64,000 nucleotides of DNA, from assembly GCA_030248225.1 (NCBI GenBank), contig JASANE010029376.1, forward strand, positions 172,695 to 236,694. The letters are read 5' to 3'. Position 1 is the first letter of the stretch. Each line of letters starts with the position of its first letter. A program made the translations under genes and the position numbers. The notes below the pieces were generated by a model. That model had not been told where the DNA came from, ran no database searches, and worked only from the letters and a program-made list of their open reading frames with translations. Positions 1 to 13,600 of the stretch are shown piece after piece. This DNA is from Trileptium ribeirensis. Lineage: Eukaryota; Nematoda; Enoplea; Enoplida; Thoracostomopsidae.

Positions 1-787
1 TCCGGATAGCGTACCATACCAGTGACAGTGTACCTATTGTATTAGCCCATACAGAATGTTCTTGTCAGTATATGATTTTGACTCATCAATAAACCCTAAA
101 TCAAACCCAAGTAGTCCATGCGTTTTGTTGACCCGTTTTGTTGTAGCGATAAATATCAGAAGGGGTTTGAAATCCGTCACCCCTATCGTCGACCCACGTT
201 CAGGTTTGACACACGCGTCGAAGAAGCAAACCTTAGCGTGACTCGCCGATTCCATAATTGTATTAGTTATATTATTGTGTGAGTACGACACGCGAGACTT
301 AGAAAAAGTTATAAGGAAAGAAATTTCATTTAAGGTACAAAATTTTCCCTCAACGCCCAAAATAAGAAATCACGCGAATCCGACGTTAAACGTCTAGGGA
401 TTTGTCGGACCCTAGTGGTGGCCACTGGCTAAATTAAATAAATTATGAAGCGTTCAGTGAAATAGAAAAGAAAACTTTACTCCAAACACACTTCACGGGA
501 ATATTGGGTTGGTCTCTTTGGCCTGAGAGCAGGTGAAGGAGCCAACATCCCTAGGGGCCTCTCAAAGGTAGTACCGCTTAGGCTACGTGCGCAACCCATC
601 CGGCAGGATCATAACACATCCGGTGAAGCGCTCCTGCGGCTTGCTAAGCTCCGTAGTCTCTTGGGACTGATCAGGGAAAAAGGAAAATTTGGAACCCATC
701 AGGTCCGCCCTCGAGGTTACGATAGCCGGGGTCGTATGGGCATTACGTTGTGGAAGTGCATAATGCAGCAGCGTCACGTCTGTTACA
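1..787 (-). repeat. 787-bp dispersed repeat, copy A (possible solo LTR), cut by window start
   Basis: The stretch is an inverted, roughly 85 percent similar partner of 6886-7672. Similarity stops sharply at TGTAACA (minus strand, 787), a start typical of LTRs, and runs to the window edge. I see no coding capacity. The two copies lie in introns on either side of exons k to o, so they are two insertions rather than the ends of one element. Confidence 0.7.
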
Positions 788-1382
788 TAAACGGAATTGC
801 GAAAGTTGTGCGACCGAAAAACGACAAGAAGTCTTATACTACTACGCTTTTTTATTAAATCAACGCCACATCACTACATTTGCCTTCATCATATTTAGCG
901 CAGTCGAAGACATTTACAGGCGACTTACTAACTTGAAAATACCAAAATTTGACATTTTTGATACCAAAATTTGGCAACCTCAGAACATCACGCAGGATTA
1001 AATAACATGTGTAAATTTTATTTTCATATAAATAAGCACTGGACTCGTGACTAAATAACATAGCCAACGAGAATATTCCGAATTGTGACCATTGTTTTCC
1101 ACCAGTGGCTAGTTATTACCGCAAACGTTGGGTGACCGCAAATGGAAAAATATAAATCTCAAATTCGCTTCGGTTTTATGAAAGTTTGGGCAGGAACTCA
1201 CTGGAGCACCGGAACACAAAGCTAGGAGCACAATTAAATATCATAAAAAAATTAGCAAAAATCCATCAGTCTAGTTATAACTATGAGTGACACAGACAAA
1301 AGCAGTCAAAAAGAGTTTTCGTTCAATCAAACGCTATTTGACGAAATTTCACTTACTCTGTTTGAGAAAAATATATGCTAAC
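788..1382. other. intron sequence without recognisable gene
   Basis: It lies between the 787-bp repeat and the last visible HERC2-like exon. It is AT-rich with short chance reading frames only. Confidence 0.5.
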
Positions 1383-1601
1383 CGACATGTGCCTTCAGTT
1401 GCTGTTTTGAAATTGGCAAATTGGAGCATGAATCGTCAAGCAAGCTTTCAAGCGTAAAAACAAAGTCGCCGATAAGCACCAATTTGCGTCCGCTTCTTAT
1501 GTTGTTTCTCAAATCCGCCCACGAAAGGCTAGGCAATTGAGCAGAATTTGCCATTTCACGAGGTGTGTCACAATCGGTACGATCATAGATCGAGTAAGCC
1601 G
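1383..1601 (-). CDS. HERC2: HERC2-like exon o: cytochrome-b5-like segment
   Basis: Acceptor CTACCTACAG, donor GTTAGC, phase 1 in and out. It encodes LSWADLRNNIRSGRKLVLIG then FVFTLESLL, matching in order the b5-like ADLENH...WTVIDGKVYDIKDF stretch of HERC2. The usual HPGG haem ligand motif is not visible here, so haem binding cannot be assumed. Confidence 0.7.
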
Positions 1602-4600
1602 CTGTAGGTAGACCAGGACACTGCTTCATTTTATGCCATACTGATACTAAAACATTTCTTACATTTTTTGGCTTCATATTACTAGTAACTCTATCGAGAT
1701 TGCAGAACGTGCTGAAGCATAGGTACACCTACGCCTACGCCTTTTGACTGCACATCAAATGAGCTCTCGATAGCATTCGTCGATATGCTATATGTGGACA
1801 TCACACAATACCAGCACATGTTACAACAAAAGCAAAACCGGCAATGAGTTTCCCATGCCCAAAAACCCCCAAGTGAAATTTTTCAGCCGCCCAGGAAGTC
1901 AGAAGAAATTTTCAAATTTTGGGCGAGGAACCATGAGGGTGCCATACCTCAAACCCCATAACTCTAAAACCGGAGCCTTAATCGAAAAACAAAAAGAAGC
2001 ATCGGCATTTATCATTTTACTATGAAAAAACCAACCAGAGAAAAAATCGAAGGTTACGATAAAAATAACCTTGCTTCCGTGAAGGGTACTAAAATGGTAT
2101 AAAAACCCTCATGTTGACCTCTGACCCCGAACCAAAGGGACGCCATAGCCTTGTACCCATGGAACCATACGTCGCAGAGTAAAACCAATACCGGCAATGA
2201 GTTTACCATGCCCGAAATCCCCACGTGATACTTTTCAGCCGCCCAGGACGTCAGAACAAATTTGCTAATTTTGGGACGAGGAACCATGAGGGTGCCATAC
2301 CTTAAACCCCATAACCCCAAAACCGGAGCCTTAATCGAAAAACAAAAAGAAGCGTCGGCATTTATCATCTTACTATGAAATAGTACCAACCAGAGAAAAA
2401 ATTCAAAGGTTACGATAAAAATAACCTTGCTTCCGTGAAGGGCACTAAAAACCCCCATTCTGACCTATGACCCCCAACCATGGGGCGTCATACCCCAGTA
2501 CCCATGGAACAATGAGTCGCAGAGCAAAACCAACACCGGCAATGAGTTTCCCATGCCCGAAAACTCCCAAGTGAAACTTTTCAGCCGCCCAGGACGTCAG
2601 AACAAATTTGCTAATTTTGGAACGAGGAACCATGAGGGTGTCACACCTTAAACCCCATAACCCCAAAACCGGAGACTTAGTCGAAAAACAAAAAGAAGCG
2701 TCGGCATTTATCATTTTACTATGAAATAAAATCAACCAGAGAAAAAAATTCAAAGGTTACGATAAAAATAACCTTACTTCCGTGTAGGGTACTAAAATGG
2801 TGTAAAAACCCTCATTTTGACCCCAAATAAATTACCAGACCCCAAATCAAAAAACTTTCGGGATTTACACGGTAAATCGACTATGTCTGTTCGAATGAGC
2901 CCAAGATCATGAAAATCGGTTAAGGCGTTCTCGAGTTGTGGCCGATCACACACACACGGAATTTAAAAGATTTCACCCCTGCAACACACAATCTCCACTA
3001 CGTTTCACTATGTTATGATAACCGTATAAAATCACCGACTAAGATTTAATAAAACTTAGACACCGCACAGATTTCTGCGACTGCCAATATAGTCAGGAGC
3101 GATCCCCCACGATTGAGGAATCAAGTAGGCAAAAAACGATTTAGAGGATACAGTTTATTCTGCAAACAATCTCTTATAGTGCAAAAAGCAATTAATGTTA
3201 GCAAAGAGATCAACGTAACGTAAGCAAGTACAGGCACAAGCAGTAAATTTGTGAAATCTACACATTCGAGTGACGCGAAACACTTGTGCGCAATATACTG
3301 TCCAGCCGGATAAATTTCGGTACTGGGCAGGCCTATATAAGCAACAAAGTAAATTTCGGTGCCAATCTCCCCGGGAGGGCCCCATGGCAAAAAAGCCTCC
3401 TGACAAGATTTTTGGCTTCCCCCGGTAATACCACAACATGACATGAAAAATTGTCAACATTTTTACAAACATCTCTTTGCCAAGTTAAAAATTTAACTAA
3501 TTGCAGTAAAAAATGATTAAAAAATTACTTTTAACTTATTAAATAAAGACGTTTTTGCACCGGTTCCGAGCCCATTTATTCAATTTCTGCGGTTTTCGTA
3601 TTCAATTTTGAAAATTTATAAAGCCCAGTTCAAGACCTGGAGCCCAATCGACGTCTCCTGGCAAAATTCGAGCCCTCCAGTTCCGAAATAAGGGCCCCGG
3701 TTCATACCCGCTGGCAAAATTTTCAGCGAGAGAGAAGCCAGTACATGAATGTTTTCTTGAATCAGGCTATGTATTTCCTGTTTATCAGGCTGACTATGTA
3801 TTAACTATGTATTTCCTATTTTGGTTTCGAAGACGTTGCCACATTTTTCACGAGCGCAAAGCTACTTAACAAATATTAACAATAAAACATAGCAGAGTGA
3901 GTAGGCTCATTTCTTCCGGAATGGTGCATGCAGAGGCAAAGTCCGCTGAATGCACATGGGTAAAGCTAAACAACATAAGACCAACACATAACACAGCTCA
4001 CTGCAATATAACTTCAGCCTATTTAAAATAACAAAGTAGTTATAGTACTTGCCAGAAATGAGTGCTGTTCCTTCGATGTTTTTTCAAAAAATTTCAAAAT
4101 TTGATCGAAACGTCCTCGAATTTCGTGCTAGATCTGTTCAAAAATTTGGAATGCTTTTTTAAAAGGTTTGTCCAAGATAATTGTTCGTAAATCAAAAATT
4201 GTGTTCGAAATCTGTTCGACGTTAGTTCGAAAATGAACGCTCAATTCTGGTGAGTACTGTATATCGGTAAGCAATCAGTAATGATCATCAAACTAAAATA
4301 GCTGGTAATGACACTACACTTACGTCTTTGATGAGGAAATGCAAGCTGGCAGTTTTGTTGCAATTTTGAATACGGGAACTTCGAATTAAATTCGTCTAGT
4401 GAAGACAACAATTCTTGAAGCTTAAACGTCAACCGTGACGTAACTAGACAACTGCCGGACATAAAAACATCGGATATCACTCGTTTAGAATTCGACAAAA
4501 AAGTAGTAGTTGCTTTTGGTAGATAAACGACGTTGAGCAAGACCAATAAGTGGCACAACTCCGGAAGGATTGTAGCTAAAGATAAACTGTATATATATAT

Positions 4601-7600
4601 AATTTACAGACAGCCGCCATGCAACTTCAATGGGAACACGAGCAGGGCAGACCACACACTACCGTCAATGTACGATTTTTTTACACAAATCAAATCGATA
4701 TATATTTACGTGAATATTATTTGCCAGTCCATCAGTTACTTCATGTCAGTTAGTTGTTAAAGAAAACGATTTCATACATTCCATGACGGCATGGAGTTTT
4801 TGTCACCCCGAATGCACAAAATAGCTGTTCGCAGATATTATGAGTATAAACTCTAAAATTCTTTTGAAACTGATGTGCAGCATTATCGAAGTTTGCGACT
4901 AAGTATACTTATTTAACGGCTAGTTATACTTTATTGAAGACAATGATGATGCAGCGAATGATGTACCGGCTAAGCTTTGCGTATGTGTACCAGTGGTATG
5001 ATCGTCAAGTTTGGTTTTAACTATAACTGTAACTTTTATGGTAGCATCCTTCTATCCAGGAAGCCACAGTTTCAGAAAAAGTTAAATCTATAGAAACCTA
5101 TGTTTAACACCTTTGATATTTCTGGGAATTTACAAATTTATATATTCATCAAAAAACTAAAACTTCTTACTTGATATATCATCATTTAGTATTTTCCGAA
5201 CCGTAAATAGGCACGACGCCCAGACTGAATATCTACCAGCTCCTTGCTCACGCCCGATCACCTCGATCGATTTTAGTACAACTTGTCGCGAGTACGAAAC
5301 AATACCACATGCATAGCGTAATAAAAGATAATGGGCAGTTACGCTGAGGTAGTCTGAAACACAAATACTAACATCTATTGTGTAATGCCAATGTACACTA
5401 ATTATTGTGAAATTGTTTAGATTGACCTTCAGGAGCTGATGTTTTAGGTATTGTAGCGACATTAGCGAACGTTGTAAAAAACAGTTAAATATACTTAAAT
5501 CCAAGTCTTGCAAAAATGCTGGGTGTAAGTGCGTTAAATACTTACAAACGACTTGCCTTGAAATAATATGGAAGTAAAAATAAAAATCGATCGATCGTTT
5601 TTCAATCGACTATAACGTACGGTTTTTACCCGTATAGAGTCAGAAAATTTACAGAACTTGGATATCTAGCAAAAACTATCCGAGCGTGGACCGGACACCG
5701 AATTTAAAATTTTATAATAAGAGCAACTGTCAGATCTACATGCAATATCTGATAGGCCCAATTCCACCGCGTCAAAAGCTTCCGCATGCGAAGCAATATC
5801 ACAAACGTCAACACCTTTTACCTGGTTCGATATGGTTTGAACCCAGTTAGAAATCTGAGCACATCCTGCCTCAAAGCAAACACAGGCATCTTACAGTGGA
5901 CTGCTTTGCACAATTTATTATCGAACTTAAAATTTGCATTAAATAAATAAGTATTTTCATCGTTCAATTTCAAACAGAAGTTGAAGCACTGGTTTGTGCC
6001 ACCGAAAGAAACCACGCGCATTGTACATCCAATTACAAACCAGGCGTGCAAAATTTTTGAGCGAATGGAAACTCAATCTCTGCTACAATAACATTCACAT
6101 TTTTCTCGATGCTTGCACATCTCTCACCTATTCGCAACTCAAACTAAAAATCGGAAAAATCAAAATATTTCAACTAATTAAATGTAAATCTGAATTACTA
6201 TAGATTTTATTTACAAATGATCATTATGATTATTACACCATATCATATGAAAAAAATAACTATACCTGTTTGTTTGGTACGCAGAGAATTTTGAAGCTTT
6301 GCTACCAGAATAACCTGGAAATTCGATAAGACGGTAGTAAATACAGATTGATAGTCATCACTGCCGGCGGAAAATGGCGCCGTAGCTGCAGAAGGAGCTA
6401 CAGGACCGCTATTATTTAATGTGTTGCAACCAATACAGTCGACAGCTTTCAGTGTTCTAGAAGTGAGATACCTGAAACAAATTAAGAAATTAAATACAAT
6501 ACTAGACAATCACACTGCGCATCTTTCATTGCCAACAAGAACGTCGCCAAATGAAACTACATACTTACAGTTGCTGACAGAATTGAAAGTATACCGTTCG
6601 CAAATATCAATACAGCAGCGATGCATTAAGGACAACACTACTGCTTCATTTAGCGCGTTATACAAGGCCATAGACTGTCTATTTCGCACTCCAATGATTA
6701 TTGCAATGGTTAACATCTATCCATTACAACTTTCATACAGCCATTGAATTTTTAAACTTCTTAACTTTGGACGCCCTGATCGGTGGCACATAAGCTAATA
6801 CTAAGTAAATACTATTGCTTTCATCGTATTTAGCAACTCTGAAATCCTACGTACCAATTGCTACAATAAGCGTTATATAAACTGATGTATCAGATCGACG
6901 TGACGCTGCTGCATTACGCACTTCCATAAACGTAATGCCCACACGACCCCGACTATCGTAACCTCAAAAGCGGACCTAATGGGTTCTAATTTCTATTTTT
7001 CCTTTTTGATTCGCGTCAGGCCCAAGAAATTACGGAGCTTAGCAAGCCGCACTAGCGCTTCACAGCAAGTTTTCTGATCCTGCCGGACGGGTTGCGCACG
7101 TAGCCTAAGAGGTACTACCTTTGAGGTCCCCAGGGAGGTCGGCTCCGTCACCTGCTCTCAGGCCAAAGAGACCATACCACTATTCCCTATCCTCGTTTAA
7201 CCGGGAAGTGTATTTGGAGTAGAGTTTTCCTTTCTATTTTCCTGAAAGCTTTTAGAATTTATTTAGTTTAGCAAGTGGATCCTACTAGGGTCCGACAAAT
7301 CCCTAGACGTTTACCGTCGGGCTCGCGTGTAGTTTCATATTCTGGGGGTTCAGCGAAAGTTTTAATTCTGCGGTAAGTTTTCCTTATCGGTCGCACGAGT
7401 CGTACTCACACAATAACACAATTGAATTGAAATCGGCGAGCCACACTAAGGTTTGCTTCTTTAATGCGCGTGTCAATTCTTAACGTGGGTCGTCGATTGG
7501 GGTGATGCATTTCAAACACCTAATTTTAATCGCTACTCGGGTCAGTAAAACACTTGCACACGTTGGGTTTGATTGAGCATTTATTGATGAGTCAAAATCG

Positions 7601-10600
7601 GATATGGACATAAACATATTGCACGGGCGAATACAACAGGTACAATGTCACTAGTATGGTACGCTATTAGGAGAATGAGCATGGCGGCAAGCGGGGTAAG
7701 TTGCGGAGTCATCGCATTTTTCAAGGAACTCTCACAGCTGATTCAAATTACGAAGTAAACTGCTAAGCCCTTTTCTAATGACAGCTGCGCTCACCTTACT
7801 TATTCAAAATGTGTCAAATCAAAAGCAAATACCAGTAAGTAATACGGAGCGTAAAACGGTTAGTTATCGATAGAGAGGCGCCGTTTGGCACTACGATTGC
7901 TACTAGAGGGCACTCCGACAAAACAACAGGTTCAGGTAAGCGAAAGGCGGCAATGTAACGGACACAAATGAGGCATACGGGACGAAGCGTACAAAATGGG
8001 ATTGCCGGACTCAATCTTGCTCATCCTAATCACGACTATGGTACATAATAAGTGAATATTCGTAAATGCGGTAAAGTAGCGATGACATTAACATACGACA
8101 AACTATTATAACAAACGAGTAATGATACATATCAGCATAATGGCAAATTTGGGAGGTAATCATTGGTACGACTATAAATTTTCTCTAGTGCGACAATAGT
8201 AGAACTTTTCTTTTCCTACTCGCATACATACATATGTACGATGACCATAAATATAAGATGAAACTTTCAGCAGGTTGCATAGACACAACTGGTTAATCTT
8301 GATTCTAATTCCCTATAAGACTATTCCTCAAAACACGGTGACAAAACGAAAGAATTTGGCCTTCAATTGAGGCTCATCTGTGAACTAAATAACTGCAAAA
8401 ACGGACTTTTCGTGTCCACGAACATGAGCTAAAACGATACTAGAATTGGTAGAGTAGACTTATTTTTTTAATAGATTATGGGTGCGGTAGACTGAGGTTG
8501 GGACCGAATTTTCTAACTTTTCGGAACTTGTAACTGCTAAAATTGCTAAAATTTACCGTGTGTTGTGTGCATTAACTGAACTTTATCAACACTAGGAAAA
8601 ATAATGTTTCGCTTGGTTTGCCAAATTTACACAATTTTAGGAAACGCGGGATCGAGCCTGATCCAGGGAAAAGTAATAAATCATCAGTTTTATAGGTAAA
8701 TCGAGGTTCACTCTAGGCCTTCGTTCACGCTTTGCTCAGCGGAACCATACTCTATATTCTTACCAAAAAGTACAACGCAACTACGAGTGGTAAAGAAAAG
8801 ATTCCCTAAAGTCTAAACTTTGAACTGCAATTTATAGTATTTTCGCGTCCTGATATGAGACGATTTAGGCAATGTTTGGCTCGGAATAAATTGTAAGCTT
8901 ATTTAGCCTATTGCAGAGTTCCAACCGGACTCTTAATAATCTTACAAAAGGGTTGAAGGCGTTGCCTTGGCCTTCAATTTCCACTGCTACAATAAATGTA
9001 TGAATAACTTGGTGTTAGACGGCAATTCTATCAAAAGGTACTGCTCTACAACTGGGTGCAGATCTAGGGGCTTACAAGCGCATTGTGTACTGATTGTAGC
9101 GATCAATTTGGACCAAAAGACTATACTAAATGAACGGTTTAAGGTTCAATATTTGCCTATGAGGTTCAACAAACGGTTGACAATTTCATTTCGCTAGTCC
9201 TATAACAGGTTTCTTAAGTTTACGGATTGACTGCTTGCTCAATCCTTGATAAAAGGCAATAGACAATACGCGGAGACGTATGAGTAGGCCACTACCGAAG
9301 TAATGAACTACAATGGGGCATCCCCTATTTCTACTAGTTCAAACGGCTAACAAACTTGGTTTACTTAATTGATTTTCTGCACTACTTTACTATCTTAATT
9401 CGATTCCCACATGTGGAAATTGTTCTACAAAGATCGATTCGCTTATTATTGCTGATACGTAAAGGCACTTATCTGAGACAAAGGACGAGTTTGGGCGCGT
9501 CCCACGGCACGATCAATAAATACTAGGAGTTCAATTAATTTCTGCCAATTTGGTGGCTAAACTTTGTCATCGTACCAGTTTCAAGCCAGCTTCCGGGCAT
9601 AGGGGCGAGGATATTGTATTCAGGGCCATACAAATTTGTGTAAAGTTAGAAGTATACGTGGCGATGCCTCATACGTCATCGGCACTATCCTAAAAATACT
9701 AAAACTTAAGTTGTACTGAGACTTAAGTTATTTTGAATTGAATACTGCTCTCGAAAAGAGCTCTATTCGGTACTAACATTTGAATGATGTTGCTAACGGT
9801 TCCTACTCGATGAAACGAGTCTGTAAGCGCCGGCCCCGGTTGTCGAGACAACCTTAACAATTTTGTTAGCTGAAATACACTCGGTTTGGATCCTTGAATG
9901 GTTCGGTTCCAAGTTTTCGACCGAGATTCTAAGTCTAACTCGGTAAGGGCTGGGAAAAACATATAATTTCCAATTTCTCGCTAATTTGCCAGCCTTTCTC
10001 TGCGAAATTTTGCACACGGGCAGGGCTCAACCATATTCGTCAATTTATTAGGACCGGGTCAACGGTCCTCATAAAAATCGGTCTGTCGGGCCGAGACCCG
10101 ATAGACTCGATATCTCGTCTGGCGATATCGATAACTTTGAAATCCAAAACACTGACGTTTGTAATGTAAGTTATCAACACTGGGGAAAATAATATTTTCC
10201 CTTTCTCAACCAAAATACGTGTAAAAGCAAAACCGAAACCTACTTACGAAAGAAATACAATTTGTAAAATTTGAACTAAATCTGAGCGGCGGTTGCGCGG
10301 CTCGGGTTCGGGCTCTAAGTAACTTTTGAATGGCGACTTTGCCGGGCTTAATGGCTCAAATGGAAGGCCTAACGGGCCTCTATTTATATGAGAAAGATGA
10401 TCACAATTCCTGGAGTAAGTTTTGAGTTATTGACATTTGAGGTTTGGGTAGAGGCGGATCCCTGTCCGGCCGTCGGGTTCGTGATTCCGACTTGATAATG
10501 TTGGGTTTTAAGATAGTGTCCATTAGCGGATACTCCTACGAAGAAACGGCGGGAGTTTCAACAAAATTCCTGGAGAGAATATTAAAATATTTCAATTTTG

Positions 10601-13600
10601 CTTTTTCGATGGGGCAGGTCCCTTCAAGGCCGTCGGTTTTGGGGTCCCGACGCGAAATCGCTAAGTTTCAACGTTGCATTCGTTAACAGACATTACTACG
10701 AAGAAACGGCCAAAGTTTTAGCAAAATTCCTGGAATAAATCCTCAGATATTTCGATTTTCATATTTTGGTGGGGGCAGGCCCCTTCAGGGTCGTCGGATT
10801 TGGGATTCCGATGCAGTATCTGAAAGATTTAGGTGCTATGTCGATAGCTCGGATCCTAGCCGAGATCCGGGTAAAATATTAACCAAATTGCTGTAGTAAT
10901 TCACAAGAAATACCAAATTTTCACTCTACGTGAGCTGTCTCGCTCATGGGGCGTTGGGTCTAATGTCTAATCGTGGTTCGATACAAATTTTTAGCTTGTG
11001 GACCGTGGCTGGAGCACGACTGCCATATCAATAAATCTTAACTAAATTTCTGAGGTAGCTTGGTCCTACAATGTTTAATTTGTCCCTACCGACAAAACAT
11101 CAAAACATGCGGACGAACTTGTGTCCAAAGAAACGATAAAACGAGTAAAATCTTGAGTAAAACCATTGACAAATGCTTGACAAAAATGATATAACATGAC
11201 CAAGGATGTTTCGGCGTTCCTACTGCTAATATTTAACCAAAAATTGTTTTGTTTAACCTCGGTCGGCTCACGGAAGTTGTCCTAATTCCTAACTCGACTC
11301 AGGAAATCATGTAAATTGAATCTAAGCGCGAGCGTCGCACTCATTTGTACCTTAACTCATCGACCGAGGGAGGTTCAGCATGACTTCGGCCGTCTGATCA
11401 AGTTGTGTGAATGGCTAGTTATGGCTACATGTCTGCGGGGCAAGCTAGGACGGGCAGGGCTACCACGTAGATAAAAGTATGGACAGGGGAGGCTACAATT
11501 ATACGCTATTGTTTATCGCGACAGTATTCAGTCTTATGGCCTAACTATCCTACTCCAGACTTCCCTAACCTAACATAACTCTGTCTAACTCTACTTCTAC
11601 GCGTGTCACTTCACCTCCCTGTCCACACTTACGCATTCGACTCCCATCGGTCGGCGTCCTTAGCTTCTTCGTCCATTCACAAGACCAAAGCAGAGAAACC
11701 ATAAAGCCAAAAGTAAGAAAAGAAAATCGGTTGCAATAAATAACGACGAAAGAAGAGCGTCAGAACGGTCTGCAAAACGACCGAACTCTGCGTTGCCGAA
11801 GTCAGACTGAATGCTGCAGAGCTATTGCGGCTCTGCTTAAATACTTACGATTTTGAAAATTTGAAATTTAAATTTTTGTCCGTTAGAGTGCTCGGTCAGC
11901 ACTTTTGGGGTGATTTGACCCCATATTCGGATCTGAAAAATAAACACTCTTATCAGTCCGATTTCATATACATTTCGGACCATTTTAATATCAAACTTTA
12001 TGCAATTTACCATGATTTACGACTTTGTTTATTTCGATTTTATATAAAAGTTTTCTAACTTAATGCAACGTCTCTAGAAATTTCTAATAAATTTCAGCTA
12101 AGTTAAACTATCGCGGCTTACTCCAAAACTTCAGCTCTACTATGAAACATTGTATTAAATCGACACAGATAAGAACCTTCATATAAAGAACCTTCTCTAA
12201 CCTTCATATACTTTATATGAAGCTCACATCGAATTTATTTGTTTTAGATCTTGATAGTTCAAGCGGCCGTATTAAGCTAAATTAATTATATATAAAGCCT
12301 TGCATTTTATATAAAACTTCAACTGATAAGAAGTTGCCGAATAAACTTTATATAAAATGGCTTTACAGTTGTCCTCAAATTGATGGTGAATTTGTGTGCT
12401 CAAGAGGAATGTCAGTCTAGATGTACCGCTATACATCTAAAAACTACTAGCAATCTGTGTACAGCCAGAGTACCAAGCGAGGCTCATATAAATTTAATTT
12501 TAACTCTATTGTTTACTTAACGGCAGGTAAATTTAATATCAGCGATCTCAAATAAATTTCGTATCAAACTTTATATGAAATTTGTATTAATTTATTATCA
12601 GCACGTGGAAATAAACTTCAAGAAAAGAAACGCAGCTTATGTAAACAAAGGAAGGGCGAAGAGTGACAAAGAGGGTCCCACTCTCTCAGAGATGGCCAAA
12701 GTGCCAAACGAAGTTCGGATTCGAACTCAATGCGTTCGTCCGAACACATTTATATGTAACAGGTCCGTATTCGGATGAAAAAAGGTAGACAAATTTTGCA
12801 AAAGTTGAGGTGTTTTAAACGACTCCCGGGGGTTCTGCATTTCTCTGGGGTATTCTGTATATATTCGGGTTAATTTTGACAAGGGGAATCCAACGAGGGG
12901 TTACACGTGTGTCGGGGCGTTATTTCCACGGTCTTCAGGGGAGGGGATACCTAAAAGTGGGCACAGCGGGACCGGTCTAGGCTCAAAAGAAAGTCTGGGT
13001 TCTAGGGACTACAACGATACATGTATATATGTGTGTATATATTATTATGTTTAACATTCGTTAAGTTATTTAATTGTTTTAGCGGCTCACGTACATACTT
13101 ATTTGCCCATAAGTCAGTGCATCCGGGTCGGATGTTCACGAAAGTGGTCTCATTTGAAACACCGTAAAACTTCCTACCAAAAACGTTGAGGGCTAAATCT
13201 TCGAATTCTCAACGGTTCCGGAGTTATGGGTCGGAGCCGATAGTTTTGGTTCCACATTTTCATAAATTGTTCTACTTTTAGCCGTTATCTTTGTCAGCGC
13301 AAATGAACGCTGGTAGTTGACAAAATTTCGGTGACTGCAATTTACCAGTATAACCGTGAATATTGAACACTGGTAAAGCGATTTTACTTTCCTTACTAAA
13401 ATTCTCAGCAAATTTGCTCGTTTGCTGTTCGCTCTAGGGCGGACAGCCATATCTTTTTTGTGGTCCTCATTCGTGAGGACGGTCGTGACGGGTATCCGTC
13501 ACGGCCAGTCTTTCCTAAGAAAAATCGAAGTAAACTTTGCAGTCCTACCACGCGGGGTGGTGCTATTCCTACATATCGGGGCAGGCGGGGAGTCGTACCG

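Noticed and set aside
2054..2753. Two similar membrane-like proteins on the minus strand
   Set aside because: Both are frames over the 345-bp tandem repeat.
6510..6594. Longer exon k using the strong GTAAGT donor
   Set aside because: It would break the phase with exon l; the GTATAC donor at 6594 keeps the frame.
1..7672. One 7.7-kb transposon with long terminal inverted repeats
   Set aside because: The interval contains five phase-consistent HERC2-like exons, so the inverted repeats are two separate insertions in introns.
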